A DNA stretch of 64,000 nucleotides from Stomorhina lunata (taxonomy: Eukaryota > Arthropoda > Insecta > Diptera > Rhiniidae): contig OW121740.1 of NCBI GenBank assembly GCA_933228675.1, positions 50,546,174 to 50,610,173 on the forward strand, read 5' to 3'. Shown here piece by piece: positions 45,325-57,289 of the stretch. Every line of letters begins with the position of its first letter. Position 1 is the first letter of the stretch. The position numbers and the translations under genes were made by a program. Below the pieces are notes generated by a model. That model was given only the letters and a program-made list of their open reading frames with translations, was not told where the DNA came from and did not search any database.

Positions 45325-47900
45325 TTTTAATTAATCTAAATATCATATAGTTCAAAATATTACTTTATATTCGACTTTCTATATCATTGTATGTTCGAGC
45401 ACATGTGCCCAAAAAATAACATACAATGAAGAGCTATAGTAAGGCCTTATCCAAATTGTTATAATAAACTGCAGCCGTTTGCCACTTTTAACATTTCATT
45501 TAAATTTTATTGAGTATCTTTAAATTTCAAATTTCATATAGTCTAAAATGTTATTTAGTGTTCGACTTTTTATATCTTTGTATATTCGATTTTCGAATTT
45601 CTATATCTTTGTATATTCGAATATATCCGCTAGAAAACAAGCATGTAATGACAGGTTTTAGTATAAACTTTCCTATGCTTTTAGAATTAAATGCAGCTGG
45701 TTGCCACAATTAATAATTTTTAGCAATTTTAAAGAGCTTCTTTGAATCTCAACTGTAAAATGTTATTTCGTCTTCAACTTTCTATAACTCTGTGAATTCG
45801 AGTACATTCGACAAAAACTAAACTTGTGGATCAAGGCTATAGTATGTTCGTTCTTTAGTGTTAAAAACAAAATGCAGCCGGTTGCCACTATTTAATAATT
45901 TTTTTTAATTTTAAAGGGTGCCTTTTAATTTCAAATTTCATATAATGCAAAATATTTGCTTATATTCGACTTTCTATATAATTGTATATTCGAGTACATT
46001 CGCCAAAAGATAACGTGCAATGAAGGACTATAGTAAGGTCTTATCCAAATTGTTAAAATAAACTGCAGCCGTTTGCTACTTTTAACATTTCATTTAAATT
46101 TTATGGAGTATCTTTAAATTTCAAATTTCATATAGTCTAAAATGTTATTTAGTGTTTGACTTTTTATATCTTTGTATATTCGATTTTCGACTTTCTGTAT
46201 CTTTGTATATTCAAGTATATCCGCCAGAAAACAAACATGTAATGACAGGTTATAGCATAGCCTTTCCTATATAGTTAGAACTGAATGCAGCTGGTTGCCA
46301 CTATTAAATAATTTTTTGCAAGTTTATAGAGCTCCTCAATAAAATCAAATATCATGAACTGCAAAAGGTTATTATATCTTCTTCCCCTTTCTATATCTCT
46401 GTAAATTCGAGTACATTCCACACAAAATAAACTAGCGATGAAAGACTATAGTATGATCGTTCTTTAGAGTTTAAAATAAAGTGCAGCCGGTTGCCATTAT
46501 TTAGTAATTTGTTATTTTATAAGGCCTTTTAATTTAAAATTTCATATAATGCAAAATATTAGCTTATATTCGACTTTATATATTTCTGTATATTCAAGCC
46601 CATCCGTCAAAAAATGCATTCAATGAAAGGGGTTAGTAAGGCCTTTCCCAAATTGTTTAAATAAATTGCAGCCGTTTGCCACTTCTTAATAATTCAATCA
46701 ATTTGATAGGGTCTCTTTTAATTACAAATTTCATATATTTCAAAATTTTATTCTTTATTCGACATATTCTATATCTTTGTATATTCGAATATATCAGCCA
46801 AAAAGTAAATATGTAATGATAGGCTATAGTATAGTCTTTCCTATACTTTTAGAATTATATGCAGCTGATTGCCACTATTTAATAATTTCTTGCAATTTTA
46901 TAGAGCTCCTCAATAAAATAAAATATCATGAACTGCAAAATGTTATTATATCTTCCCCTTTCTATATCTCTGTAAATTCGAGTACATTCGACAAAAACTA
47001 AACTTGCGATTAAAGGCTATAGTGTGATATTTCTTTAGTGTTTAAAATAAAGTGCAGCCGTTTGCCACCATTTAATAGTTTTTAATAATTTTATAGGGCT
47101 CGTTTTACTATCAAATTTCATATAATGCAAAATATTAGCTTGTATTTGTCTTTCTATATCTCTGTATATTCGGGCATATTCGCCAAAAAAAAAAATAACA
47201 TGCAATAAAAGGCTATAGTAAGGCCTTTCCCAAATTGTTAAAAAAAATTGCAGCCGTTTGCCACTTCTTAATAATTCATTTACATTTTATAGGGTATCTT
47301 TTAATTACAAATTTCATGTGTCCCAAAATGTTATTTTTTTACAAATTTCATATATTCCAAAGTGTTATTTAGCGTTCGACTTCCTACATCTCTGTAGATT
47401 CGAGTACATCGGCCAGCAAATTTTGTTGCGCTAAAAGGCTATAGTATGTCATTTCTTAAATTTGTAAAATCATATGCAGACATTTGCCAGTTTTTAATAA
47501 TACTTTTAGATTTTAAAGGGTGTCATTTATTTACAAATTTCAAATATTGCAAAATGTTATTTAATATTAGACTTTCTTCCATAATTTTGTATATTCGAAC
47601 ATATCCGCCAAAAAATATACAAACAATGGCAGCTTATAGTATAGCCTTTCTTAGGTTTTAGAATGAAATGCAGCCGATTGCCCTTATTTAACAATTTGTT
47701 GCAATTTTATAGGATGTTTTTTTAAAAAAATGTGAAATCTTATTTTGTATTCTTTTTTCCATATCTCTGTATATTCGAGTATATTCGCCAAAAAGTCTTC
47801 ATGCGATGAAAAGTTTTTGTAAAGCCTTTCCTAAATTTTTAAAATAAACTGCAGCAGGTTGCTACCGTTTAACAATTTTTTTATGAAATCACTTTCCTCG
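44780..47900. repeat. About 195-bp satellite with a three-monomer (about 600-bp) higher-order period
   Basis: Monomers contain TATATCTCTGTATATTCGAG, a GGCTATAGTAAGGCCTTTCC segment, then GCAGCCGTTTGCCAC. The last motif recurs at about 44860, 45049, 45237, 45471, 45691, 45873, 46065, 46286, 46483, 46668, 46861, 47055, 47251, 47475, 47671 and 47852. Three monomer types alternate: P (GCAGCCGTTTGCCACTT), Q (GCAGCTGGTTGCCAC, followed by an AGAGCTCCTCAATAAAAT-type tail) and R (GCAGCCGGTTGCC, with a TATAATGCAAAATATTAGC tail). P monomers are 611, 594 and 603 bp apart. Open frames inside are not conserved. Confidence 0.92.
45253..45316. repeat. TA dinucleotide microsatellite
   Basis: About 30 TA copies followed by a T-run, placed just after the CCC of one R-type satellite monomer. 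No other monomer has it. Confidence 0.97.
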
Positions 47901-49440
47901 ATTGTTTTTTCTACTACTCAAAAACTATGCTAAAAAGCTCGATTTCGTAGCCTGTGTGTCTAAATTGTGGTTACAAAAAACTCAAATTTAAAATCATTAA
48001 ACATATATTTCCAAATCTATTAATATTTATTAAGACTTTTATTTCAAAACATAAAATATTTAATAACTTAAAATTTTAAACCAAATGCAATAATCGCATA
48101 AATTTAAAGTGCAATAATAAATTTTTTTCAACAAATAATCTAAAAGTTTTTATGATTCAAAATATTGGATTGATTTATAAACTTAAGCCAAATAAGCCTT
48201 TGAATGAAATTGAAAAATCTAAAAAAAAACACTTTAATGAATTTATGAAATAAAATTTATGATCAAAAAAAGTTAAACTTAAAAAAATACTAAAATAACA
48301 CGCACACGTACGATAATGGTAAAATTAATTTCCACATAATTACAAATAGAAACAGAAAAAAAAATAAATAAAAATAATTATTATAGAAAAAAAAAACATA
48401 AAAAGTGGAATTATCATGACTCTAACATAAAACCCTGATTAAATAAACCATATAGAGACAGAGACCGAGTGACCGACCCTATAATATAAAACTAAATAAG
48501 TAAATGGCTAAATAGCAATTGTGCCACATTTTGAGGCTACTTAGTAAAGTATTTACGAATGTGCCACATTTACTAAAAATGTCCATTACACATACAATAG
48601 AGAACCTCCTATTGCCCGTATCTAACGATTCTCTAGGTCTTTAGCCAAAGTCCACAACTAAAAATGACGGTCTGAACAGTAAACTCTATACATAAATGGA
48701 TGGTTGGATGGATGGATGGATGGATGGTTGGTTGGACAGACATACCTACAGTTTGAATGTTGTAAGGACAGACTGTCTGTCATTAATTCAAATGTTAAAT
48801 AAACAAAACACGTCATTTTCCAAGTGGTGGGAACTAAATTTTCAAAAAAATAAGAGAAAAAAAACAACAATGACTTTAACTTCACAGAAAACTTAGAAGA
48901 AAAACAAATAAATTAATAAAACTTAGTTATAACAAGAATTTCATTTCAAAAAAGGGGAGTTGACTATAAAGAATAACTGTAAATTTCTTAACTAAAAACT
49001 TCCAAGTCTCTCAAGAAATTAGAATGCAAGCCAACGCTTTTTTATTAACTATTATTCTTATTGGGATTAAAAAGCTTTAAATTAATTTATCAAAGTAAAA
49101 GTCAATAAAAGTTTTAAAAGCTGTCGTTAGGTTTTAATCAATAGCAAAACATAAAAAAATACAAGAAAATTTGAAATTAAGTAACAAGACAGCCATATTA
49201 ACCCTTTAAGATACAAAGATAAAAACTTTATTTCCAAAACAACTAATGTTTAAAAGATTTTTCATTTATTGATTAAGGTTTTCTTTAAGTCTAGTTTTTA
49301 GAGATCTTATTTTTTTAACATATCTTGTTTTCCACTGCCTTTAAAGGGTTAATGATTTCTAGCTTAAACTTAATCAAAATGACAGTGCGTAGTCTACAAA
49401 TACCTACTTGTTGTTACAAAAGTAACCCAATTAATACATG
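47900..49440. other. Spacer interrupting the 195-bp satellite
   Basis: AT-rich sequence without the satellite motif. It holds a GGAT/GGTT microsatellite at 48696-48735 and A-runs near 48360-48400. Short frames at 48658-48896 are driven by the microsatellite. No gene recognised. Confidence 0.45.
48696..48735. repeat. GGAT/GGTT microsatellite
   Basis: About ten copies of TGGA or TGGT in a row. Confidence 0.95.
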
Positions 49441-49444
49441 AATC

Positions 49445-49650
49445 TTAAATTAAATATATTTCAAAATTTTAGTTTGTATTCGTCTTGATATATCTCTGTT
49501 AATTCGAGTACATTCGTGAAAATATATATATGCATTGAAAGGCCATAGTTAGACCTTTCTTTAATTTTGAAAATAAAGTGCAGCCGTTTGCCTCTACTTT
49601 CGTCTTTCCGAAAGGTTCTTGTAAGCCCATTTTTAAGATACTAATGCGGT
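49445..49650. repeat. Single outlying copy of the 195-bp satellite
   Basis: TATATCTCTGTTAATTCGAG, GGCCATAGTTAGACC and GCAGCCGTTTGCCTC identify one monomer, cut off by the foldback element that follows. Confidence 0.8.
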
Positions 49651-49684
49651 TGCATCCGTTTGCGAGACTGTGCTAGTTGAAAAA

Positions 49685-51277
49685 ACCGAGAAAAGGGAGA
49701 CCTAGTGGGTATAGATAATTCGAGTACGCTGAATTCAATGGTGCTAAGCGTTTTTCAGGTTAGCTATAGTTTTCGAGTTAAAGCGTTGTTATACCCTTCA
49801 CCACCATAGGTGGAAAGGGTATTATAAGTTTGTGCTGATGTTTGTAACGCATAGAAATATTTGTCTTAGACCCACCTTTTAGTATACCAATAGACTTAGA
49901 ATAACTTTTTGAGTCGATTTAGCGATGTCCGTCCGTCCGTCTGTCTGGCTGGACGGCTGGCTGGCTGGACCCCCATGTAAACCTTGTAATCAAACTACAG
50001 GTCGCAATTCTAAAGATAATTTAATGAAATTTGGCACAGATAATTTTTTTGATAATGGGACCATGGCTATTGAAATTGGTCAAAATCGGTCCATTATTTA
50101 TGGTACCTCCCATAGGTCCCACTTCCCGGAATTGCTATATTGGCCACAAATATCAATATTTTTTCATGAAATTTAAAACAGATACTGCTTATGTAAACTT
50201 AAATCACTGTACCAAATTTCGTTGAAATCGGTCCACATTTGACCATAGCTCCCATACAAACTCTTCTTCAAAAACGCACTAAATGAGACAAAAAAAACTA
50301 AAACGCTCATAAATCTAAAGAAAATGAAAACTTTGAGTTTATTTTTTGCATACATAATTTTTGTAACAACTGTAATCAATTTGCCAAATTTCGAGATAAT
50401 CGGTCCACATTTGACCCTAGCTCTCATATAAGTCCAAATGACGGAAACAGGTTGAATATATACGTTTTGAGAAAATATTTGTATGATGGCAAAATTTAGC
50501 AAATATTTGTCTTTATACAGGAAAAATAACACCTTTGACCTAAGTGGTGAAGGGTATCGTATGGTCGGCTTGAACGACTATAGCGCTTTCTTACTTGTTT
50601 AAGAAATGGATAGGGTTAAGTAAAAAATATTCTCGTAACTCGAAAACTATTTTCTTGAACTAAATAAAAAAACCGAAATTCGGCAACAAAATTATCTTTT
50701 AGGAACACTAATTATTTATTCTAATCCGAGCATTCGTTTTGGAAATAAATTTTTTGTTCGCAAAAATAATATTATTTTTCTGAAATATTACAAAAATTTC
50801 TATTTCAAAAATAATTTTTATTTGCAAACAAAAAAATTTATTTCCAAAACGAATGCCCGGATTGGAAGTAATAAGTGTTCCTAAAAGATAATTTTGTTGC
50901 CGAATTTCGGTTTTTTACTAAGTTCAAGAAAATAAACAGTTTTCGAGTTACGAGAATATTTATTGCGCAACCTCCTCCATTTAAAAAAAAATGCTATATC
51001 TCAAAACTAGAGCTAACGTAACCAAAACGACTGCTCAGATCTAAAAAAAATAATTAGTGTTCCTGAAAGATAATTTTCTAGCCGAATTTCGGTTTTTTTT
51101 ACTTAGTTCAAGAAAATAAACAGTTTTCGAGTTATGCGAATATTTATTGCGCAACCTCCTCCATTTATTTATAATGCTGTATCTCGAAACCTAGAGCTAG
51201 CCTAAAATAAACGGTTAGCACCATTGAATTCAGGGCACTTGATTTATCTTAACCCACTAGGTCGCCTTTTTGTCGGT
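49685..51277. mobile_element. Foldback element split by a DINE-1-like insertion
   Basis: The left arm, from ACCGAGAAAAGGGAGACC through GAATTCAATGGTGCTAAGCG to GTTAAAGCGTTGTT (49685-49790), is the inverted counterpart of 51175-51277. A second, inner inverted pair lies at 50631-50770 and 50811-50955 (for example CCGAAATTCGGCAACAAAAT on the left). Between them is a direct repeat GTTTTCGAGTTACGAGAATA, seen at about 50939 and 51124. Everything from 49791 to 50600 is a foreign DINE-1-like element. Without it the foldback would be about 780 bp. It sits in the 195-bp satellite. No transposase. Confidence 0.85.
49791..50600 (+). mobile_element. DINE-1/mini-me-like element, complete
   Basis: It begins with the terminal palindrome ATACCCTTCACCACC...GGTGGAAAGGGTAT (49791-49822), then TATAAGTTTGTGCTGATG, GACCCACCTTTTAGTATACC and a GTCC/GGCT tract (49927-49970). 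It ends GTGGTGAAGGGTATCG, a GGTCG...CGACT hairpin and CTTACTTGTTT at 50600. It is a close relative of the minus-strand copy at 58998-59781. The minus-strand frame 50173-50532 is shared with that copy but lies antisense to the element and looks like a by-product. Confidence 0.85.
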
Positions 51278-52521
51278 AAAAAAAAGTTGTATTTACTTCT
51301 TGAAAATTTTATAGAACGCCTTTTTTGCAAATTTCATATATTGCAAAATATTAGCTTGTATTCGACTTTCTATATCTCTGTATAACCGAGCATATTCAAT
51401 ATAAAATTTAGATGCACTGAAAGGCTATAGTAAGGCCCTTTCCGAATTGTTAAAATAAATTGCTGCCGTTTGCCACTTCTTCATATTTCACTAAAGTTTT
51501 AATTTCAAATTTCACATATTCCAAAATGTTATTTAATGTTCGATTTTTTGTATCTCTGTTAATTCAAGTATATCCGTCACAAAATACTTTTGCAACGAAA
51601 GCTTATAGTAACTCATTTCTTAAATTGTTAAAATCAAGTGCTACTTTTTAATAATTCTTTTAGATTTAAAGGGGTGTCCTTCATTTATAAATTTCATATA
51701 TTCCAAAATGTTATTTGATATTCAACTTTCTATATCTTCGTACATTCGAGCTTATCCGCAAGAAAACATTCATAAAATGACAGCTTATAGTATACCCCTT
51801 CTTAGATTTTTAGTATGAAATGCAGCTGTGTGCCACTCTTTTATAATTTTTTTGAAATTTTATAGGACACTTTTCTATAAAATGTAAAATGCTATTTTGT
51901 ACTATTTTTCTATATCTCTGTATATTCGAATTTAAATGCCAAAAGATAGTCATACTTCAAAGGTCTATAGTAAGACCTTTCTTTGATCTTGAAAATAAAG
52001 TGCAGCCGATTGCTACTGTTTAATAATTCTTTTTCAATTTTACAGGGTGCCTTTAAATCTTGAAGTTCATATATTGCAAAATGTGTTTTTGTTTTCGTCT
52101 TTCAATATCTCAATATATTCGAAAATATCTGTGTAATGAAGTACCATTGTAAGTCCTTTCCTTAAATTACGGTTGCCACCACTTACGATTTTATAAATTT
52201 CTGTATATTCGAGTGTATTCGCCAAAAAGTATCCATGTTTTGAAAGGTTATAGTAAGACCTTTCTTTAATTTTAAAAATAAAGTGCAGCCGATTACCACT
52301 GTTTAATAATTCTTTTCAATTTTATAGGATATCAGTCAATATTAAAATTCATTTGTATTTTGTGTTCGTCTTTTCATATCTCAGTATATTCGAGTTCATT
52401 CGCAGGAAAATATCTTTGTATTCGAGTTCATTTGCCAGAAATTATCTATGTAATGAAGTACCATTGTAAGTCCTTTCCTAAATTTCTTAAATTACGGTTG
52501 CCACCACTTTCGATTTTATAT

Positions 52522-52909
52522 TCTTACTTACTTACTTAAATGGCCTGTAATTACAACCTGTTTAGGTCAAAGGCCGAGCATATTTTAGAATTCCAAGCGC
52601 CTCTATCTTGTGCGCATATTCTCCAATTTCGTATACCAAGTTTCAAAAGATTTTCTTCTACTTGGTCTTTCCATCGAACTTTTGGACGCCCTCTTCTACT
52701 CGTTCCCTCTGGATCATTATCGAATACTTTTCTTGCCGGAGTATTTTCATCCATTCGCACAACATGTCCTAGCCAACGCAGACGCTGTTGCTTAATGCGT
52801 TTTACTATGTCTATGTCAGCGTATAACTCATACAGCTCATGGTTCATTCGATGTCGATACTCATTGTTGACGCAGACTGGTCCAAAGATTCTTCGTAGAA
52901 TTTTCCTCT
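52522..52909 (-). mobile_element. 5'-truncated LINE insertion with 11-bp target duplication
   Basis: The insert is bounded by CGATTTTATAT at 52511-52521 and 52910-52920, an exact 11-bp duplication of satellite sequence. On the minus strand it runs from coding sequence to a 3' end of AAGT repeats (the ACTTACTTACTT near 52524-52537). Only 388 bp of the element was inserted, which is typical of target-primed reverse transcription. Confidence 0.93.
52551..52909 (-). pseudogene. C-terminal end of a LINE reverse transcriptase protein
   Basis: The frame is open from the truncation point to its own stop: RKILRRIFGPVCVNNEYRHR, MNHELYELYADIDIVKRIKQ, QRLRWLGHVVRMDENTPARK, GRPKVRWKDQVEENL and ending DLNRL. 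The blocks 'RLRWLGHVVRM', 'GRPKVRW' and 'RNWR..A.DR..W' are characteristic of the C-terminus of many insect LINE polyproteins (RTE/CR1-like; clade not certain). No RT catalytic box is included. The frame lacks stops, so the insertion is probably recent. A start codon at 52949 lies in the host satellite and is fortuitous. Confidence 0.88.
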
Positions 52910-53063
52910 CGATTTTATATATTTTTGTATATTCGAGTAGATCCGCCAAGAGGTATCCATGCTTTGAAAGCTTATAGTAAGACCTTTCTGTAATTTTAAA
53001 ATTAAAGTGCAGCCGATTGCCACTGTTTAATAATTCTTTTCAATTTTATAAAGTGCCAGTTAA

Positions 53064-53214
53064 CCCCTTAAGGAGAAATGACGAGTGTCGCCCGCAAACA
53101 TTTTCTGTGCCAAATTCGAAATTGACGGGCTATGCCCGCCTCATATTTAAATGTTTCAAAAGCAGTAGTAGTAAATTAAAATGTTTGTTCGAAATTAAAT
53201 CGTGTCGCAAGGGG
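53064..53214. mobile_element. 151-bp TTAA-flanked MITE (piggyBac-like)
   Basis: CCCCTTAAGGAG at 53064 and its inverted partner CAAGGGG at 53214 are flanked by TTAA on both sides (53060-53063, 53215-53218). TTAA duplication is the hallmark of piggyBac-type transposition. The interior is GC-richer than its surroundings and includes ACGGGCTATGCCCGC, an inner palindrome, and GTGTCG near both ends. It sits within one satellite monomer. Confidence 0.82.
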
Positions 53215-53399
53215 TTAATCTAAAATTTCATATATTGCAAAATGTTATGTTGTATTTGTCTTTCCATATCTCAGTATATTCGAGTTCATTCGCTTGGAAA
53301 TATCTTTGTAATAAAAGCTCATTGTAAGTCCTTTCCCAAGTTCTTAATATATAGTGCATCCGTTTGCATCTCATATATTTCTTCACCTTTCGGTTACTT

Positions 53400-55200
53400 G
53401 GGTTGTAATGAACTCGCAAACAGCAAACAACAACCACATGAAAATTTTTACAAATATCATTTGAATGTCCATATCTATAATTTTAAATGTGTAAGAGAAC
53501 CGCTAGTTAATTTGTAGGTATATTGCTTCCTGATTGTATGCATGTTGCATTTTAAATATTTATGTATGTGCCTACAACAATACAACAAACAATTTTTTTT
53601 TGCTTTTGTTTTTGAAAACCAACATTTAAGCCAACAGAAACTGAAAAAAAAAACACCCATCAGCAAATGTAAATATTGGTCAAAATGGGGAAAAAAAGAA
53701 AAAGATAGAAACTATAAAGACCACGAAAACAGCCCATACAATAAAGGCGGCCTTTTGCCATGTAAATGTCTGACCGTATGTCTCTGGAAGCAATTGCTAC
53801 CCAACGAGCCAAGCCACCAGTCATCCAACCGTTTATACTACCAACCAACATAGTCATACAATGAGAAAATCTTTAGGCAATTCACAGGTTGTTGTAAGGG
53901 TCGTATTTGGTCTGTAGAAATGATTTTATAGTTGTAGTATCTATGCAACCTTATATTTAGTTATAAAATCCAAAATTTTTTAAATAATTCACAAGTTATA
54001 GTAAGTCTTAAGATAGTAAATTCAAAATTTTTCAAACAATTCACAAGTTGTTGTAAGTCTTATGATAGTTGTTCTTGAAATTGTTGTACAAAAGTGTTGT
54101 TATGGCAGTATCAAACACTTTTTCTACTGTCACTTACAACAAAAAACATTCATAATCAAACCATAAGTTGATTAAATATTGTATGTTGCTGGTTCTAACC
54201 AGCCAACCAATCTTTCAAACAACCTCTGAACTAGTCTTTTAATAAGAAACTCTTAAAAATTTCACAAGTTGTGGCAAAAATTTACTAGTTATATCTTTAA
54301 TACGACATACAACTCATACCACAACATATGAATTCATTCAATTTCTTTCATTTTCAAAAAATTTTTATCTATTTTTGTAATTTCTTTTTAAATAGAAAAA
54401 AAAATGTTGTGCGTTGCAAAAAAGGTTGTAAGCTAGCTGCATTTGTTGGCTGCAAACTGCGCTCGCTTGCAACCGTTGGTTGTTCGCCTTAAAATGACAA
54501 CAATATCGAAGCGACAGGTGGACGCTGTTAGCAAAAGAAAATGCATAAACTTGCATTTTTTCCCTCAAAAGGTTTTCTTTTGGCTTATAGTTTATTATGT
54601 ATGATTATTTTATGCCATTCAACATTAAACGCCCTTAACTTTAAAAAAAAAAAATAGAGGAAATTAATATCATAAATTTTCCCATTCATCATGAATCGAG
54701 TTGAATAAATAATAAATAAACTAGGGTTGTCCATTAGTCCAAAAACCAGATCATCATCCTCATTATTATTACAGTCTTTCAGCCTTTTTGAGTTTTTTTT
54801 TTTTTTTTTTCTTTAGTTAACACAAGATTTTCCAAGCCATCACCTGGTTTGTGTTTAAATGTCGCTGTCATTTGTTGTCGCTTATTTAAAATTCAAGTGC
54901 GTGAGTGTTTTTTTTTCCTGAAACTGCATCAGACCTCTTTAGAACTTAACACTAACGTGGGAAATAGGAAATTATTTATTAAAGAATATTTTAACATTTA
55001 TTAGAGACCAGCAAAAGAATTCATTAGAATGCTCAGAAGTTCTTAAGCTTAAGTTTGTCGCCTTGGAAAATTTTAAAACCCTGCTGGTTTTAAAGTCAAA
55101 CACCTCTTGTTAAGAAATCTAAAGGCCTTTAATGTATAATCTTTTCCAAATGACAGATGTTTTTAGCGACAATGAACCTCAATTCATAAGATATCTCTGG
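53400..55200. other. Intron-like spacer with weak short repeats
   Basis: No exon supported. AATTCACAAGTTGTTGTAAG-like strings recur at about 53880, 53988 and 54040, and again loosely at 54262, as a weak repeat of about 60-110 bp. A T-run lies at 54795-54812. Frames at 53542-53853, 53660-53857 and 54365-54568 are unrecognised. Confidence 0.45.
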
Positions 55201-55229
55201 CTGCCTCCAGCGGGTTTGTGAGCGTTACA

Positions 55230-57190
55230 AAATCTTCTTCCGCTTTTTAAACGTTAGTTCCAAATGATTTTCTATTGCGACAATTTTATAAAAAAATTAC
55301 TTCAATCGCTTTGTTTACGTCACGACAAGTTTGATCTGCATAACAACTAGGAAAACTTTTCAGATTTTCTTTAATCTATTACAAAGTTTTTGCACACTCA
55401 AAGCAATGTTTTCAACAAAATTCCCACTGCCAAGTTTCTAATTAAAGAAACCTATAACTGCTGTCGTTTAACAGCAGTAATAGGTGTTCTTTAATCGAGG
55501 TGTTCTTTAATCCATTACAAAACTTGGCGTCACAAAAACATATTCCGAGTTTAGAATTTAAGAAACCTATAGATGCTGAAGATTCAATTCAGCGACATGT
55601 TAGAGTTTAATGTAAGGAGATTTATTACGATTTTTTTTAATCTATTACAAAATTGGTCGTCATAAAAATGTTTTCCGATCTCATTCCCAAGAGAAAACCT
55701 TAATCTTTATATTCGTCACGATGAGGATTTTGATCTAGATAAAAAAAGCTCTTAAAAGTTTACTTTAATCTACTACAAAAATGGCGTCACAAAAACATCT
55801 TCGGTTGTGTAGGCGACATTTTCATTTGATTTCCAATTGCCAAGTGGAGATAAAATACGACATATTCGATCTAGATGTAACGAAAACTTTTTTAATCTAT
55901 TACAAAACTGGATGTTACAAAAAGTTCTTCCACTGTGAAAGCGATGGTTCCGAAGTGGTTTCGATGGTTCGAAATCGTATCTTTGACTACAACGGTTAGT
56001 ACTAGATTAAAGAAAACATTAACACAATTTAATTAATCTAGTACTAACTATCGTAGTCGAACATATGACTTCGACATTACTTCGGTTATTACTGTTGGTC
56101 GTCATGTTTGATCAAGATCTAACTAGAACTTATACAATCTACTACAAAACTTGGCATTACTAAAACTTCTGCTAAGTTAAGGATTTAAGAAACATATTCT
56201 ATTAAAGCTGAATATTCAACTTGGCGACAGGCTCGATTTTAATGTAAGGAGAACTATAGCCGGTTTTTTTTAATCTAGTACAAAACTGAGAATCATCAAA
56301 AATTCTTCTGGTGTGTAAGAAATAGTTCTAAATCATTTTTTATTGTCAAGGATAGGATTAAAGAAACCTATCTCCAATATCGCTTTATATTTGCTAAGAA
56401 GAACTCATAAGGAGAACTCATACAAGCTTTCTTTAATCTATTACAAAAATGTTCTTCACAAAACTTCTGCCAATTTAATCATTTAAGCAACCTAATACTG
56501 TTGCCGCTGTATATTTAACACTACGACGTGCTCAATGTAATGTAATGTAATGTCAGAAGAACTATTACTGATTTTCTCGGCTCTATTACAAAACTTGGAA
56601 TCTTCCGATGTGTAAGCTTCTGTTTTAAAATTACCCAGAGTAGGATTAACGAAACCTATTACAACTTCCGCTTTGTATTTGCCAAGACGACCTGTTTGAA
56701 ATAGATTTTAGGAAAACTCTTATAGGTTTGTTTTAATCTATTACAAAACTTCTTTCGGTAAGCGACAGGTCATTTGATTTTTCATTTCCAAGTGGAGTTT
56801 AAAGTATCTATTACTTACTACTATAGCTTTATATTCGCCAAGACGATGTTTTTGATCTAGATTTAAGAAAAACTCCTACAGATTTGCTTTAATCTGTTAC
56901 AAAACTTCTTTCTGTTAGTGACTGTTTCATTTGATTTTTCATTGCCAAGTGGAGTTTAAATTACCTACTACTTACTTCAATCGCTTTATAATCACCATGA
57001 CGACTTATTCGATCTAGATTTAAGAAAATCTCTTACAAGTTTGCTTTAATCTATTACAAAGCTTCTTTCTGTAAGCGACAGTTTCATTAGATTTTCCAAA
57101 GCCAAGTGGAGTTTAAAGTACCATTACTACTGTCGCTTTATATTCGCCATGATGATATATATAATCTAGAATTAAGGAAAACTCTTACAA
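55230..57190. repeat. About 130-160-bp satellite with AATCTATTACAAAACTTGG
   Basis: The anchor (or close variants) occurs at about 55372, 55495, 55629, 55767, 55893, 56137, 56273, 56437, 56583, 56735, 56891 and 57048. It is followed by GGCGTCACAAAAAC, later AAGCGACAGTTTCATTTGAT, CCAAGTGGAGTTTAAA, and CGCTTTATATTCGCCA with GATCTAGATTTAAG. Units are moderately diverged. Confidence 0.9.
55972..56072. mobile_element. Short hairpin MITE, copy 1 (inside satellite)
   Basis: Inverted arms AAATCGTATCTTTGACTAC...GGTTAGTACTAGATT and AATCTAGTACTAACTATCG...GACTTCG surround a centre of about 20 bp. The same family as 60991-61128. It interrupts the satellite spacing (55893 to 56137 instead of about 140 bp). 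Confidence 0.75.
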
Positions 57191-57289
57191 CCAATTTTCA
57201 AAGATTAATTTCAAATCTCGCTTCGGAAACCTTAAACCCTTCTTTTAATTCTTCTCGTTAACGACTTTGTAGTTTGAAGCATTTGGACG

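Larger units (their letters stand above)
51290..53400. repeat. About 195-bp satellite, second stretch
   Basis: Continuation of the 44.8-47.9 kb family, with GCWGCCGTTTGCCAC-type anchors at about 51464, 51822, 52001, 52290, 53010 and 53350. Spacing is less regular because of deletions and of the LINE and MITE insertions described separately. Confidence 0.88.

Noticed and set aside
50173..50532. 119-codon minus-strand frame with a counterpart at 59218-59424 (KSLYGSYGQM...SLHKQYLF)
   Set aside because: It lies antisense in two copies of a nonautonomous DINE-1-like element. The similarity simply reflects common descent of the elements; the frames differ in start and length.
52540..52977. 145-codon plus-strand frame
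   Set aside because: Opposite strand of the LINE C-terminal fragment, whose minus-strand translation has clear family motifs.
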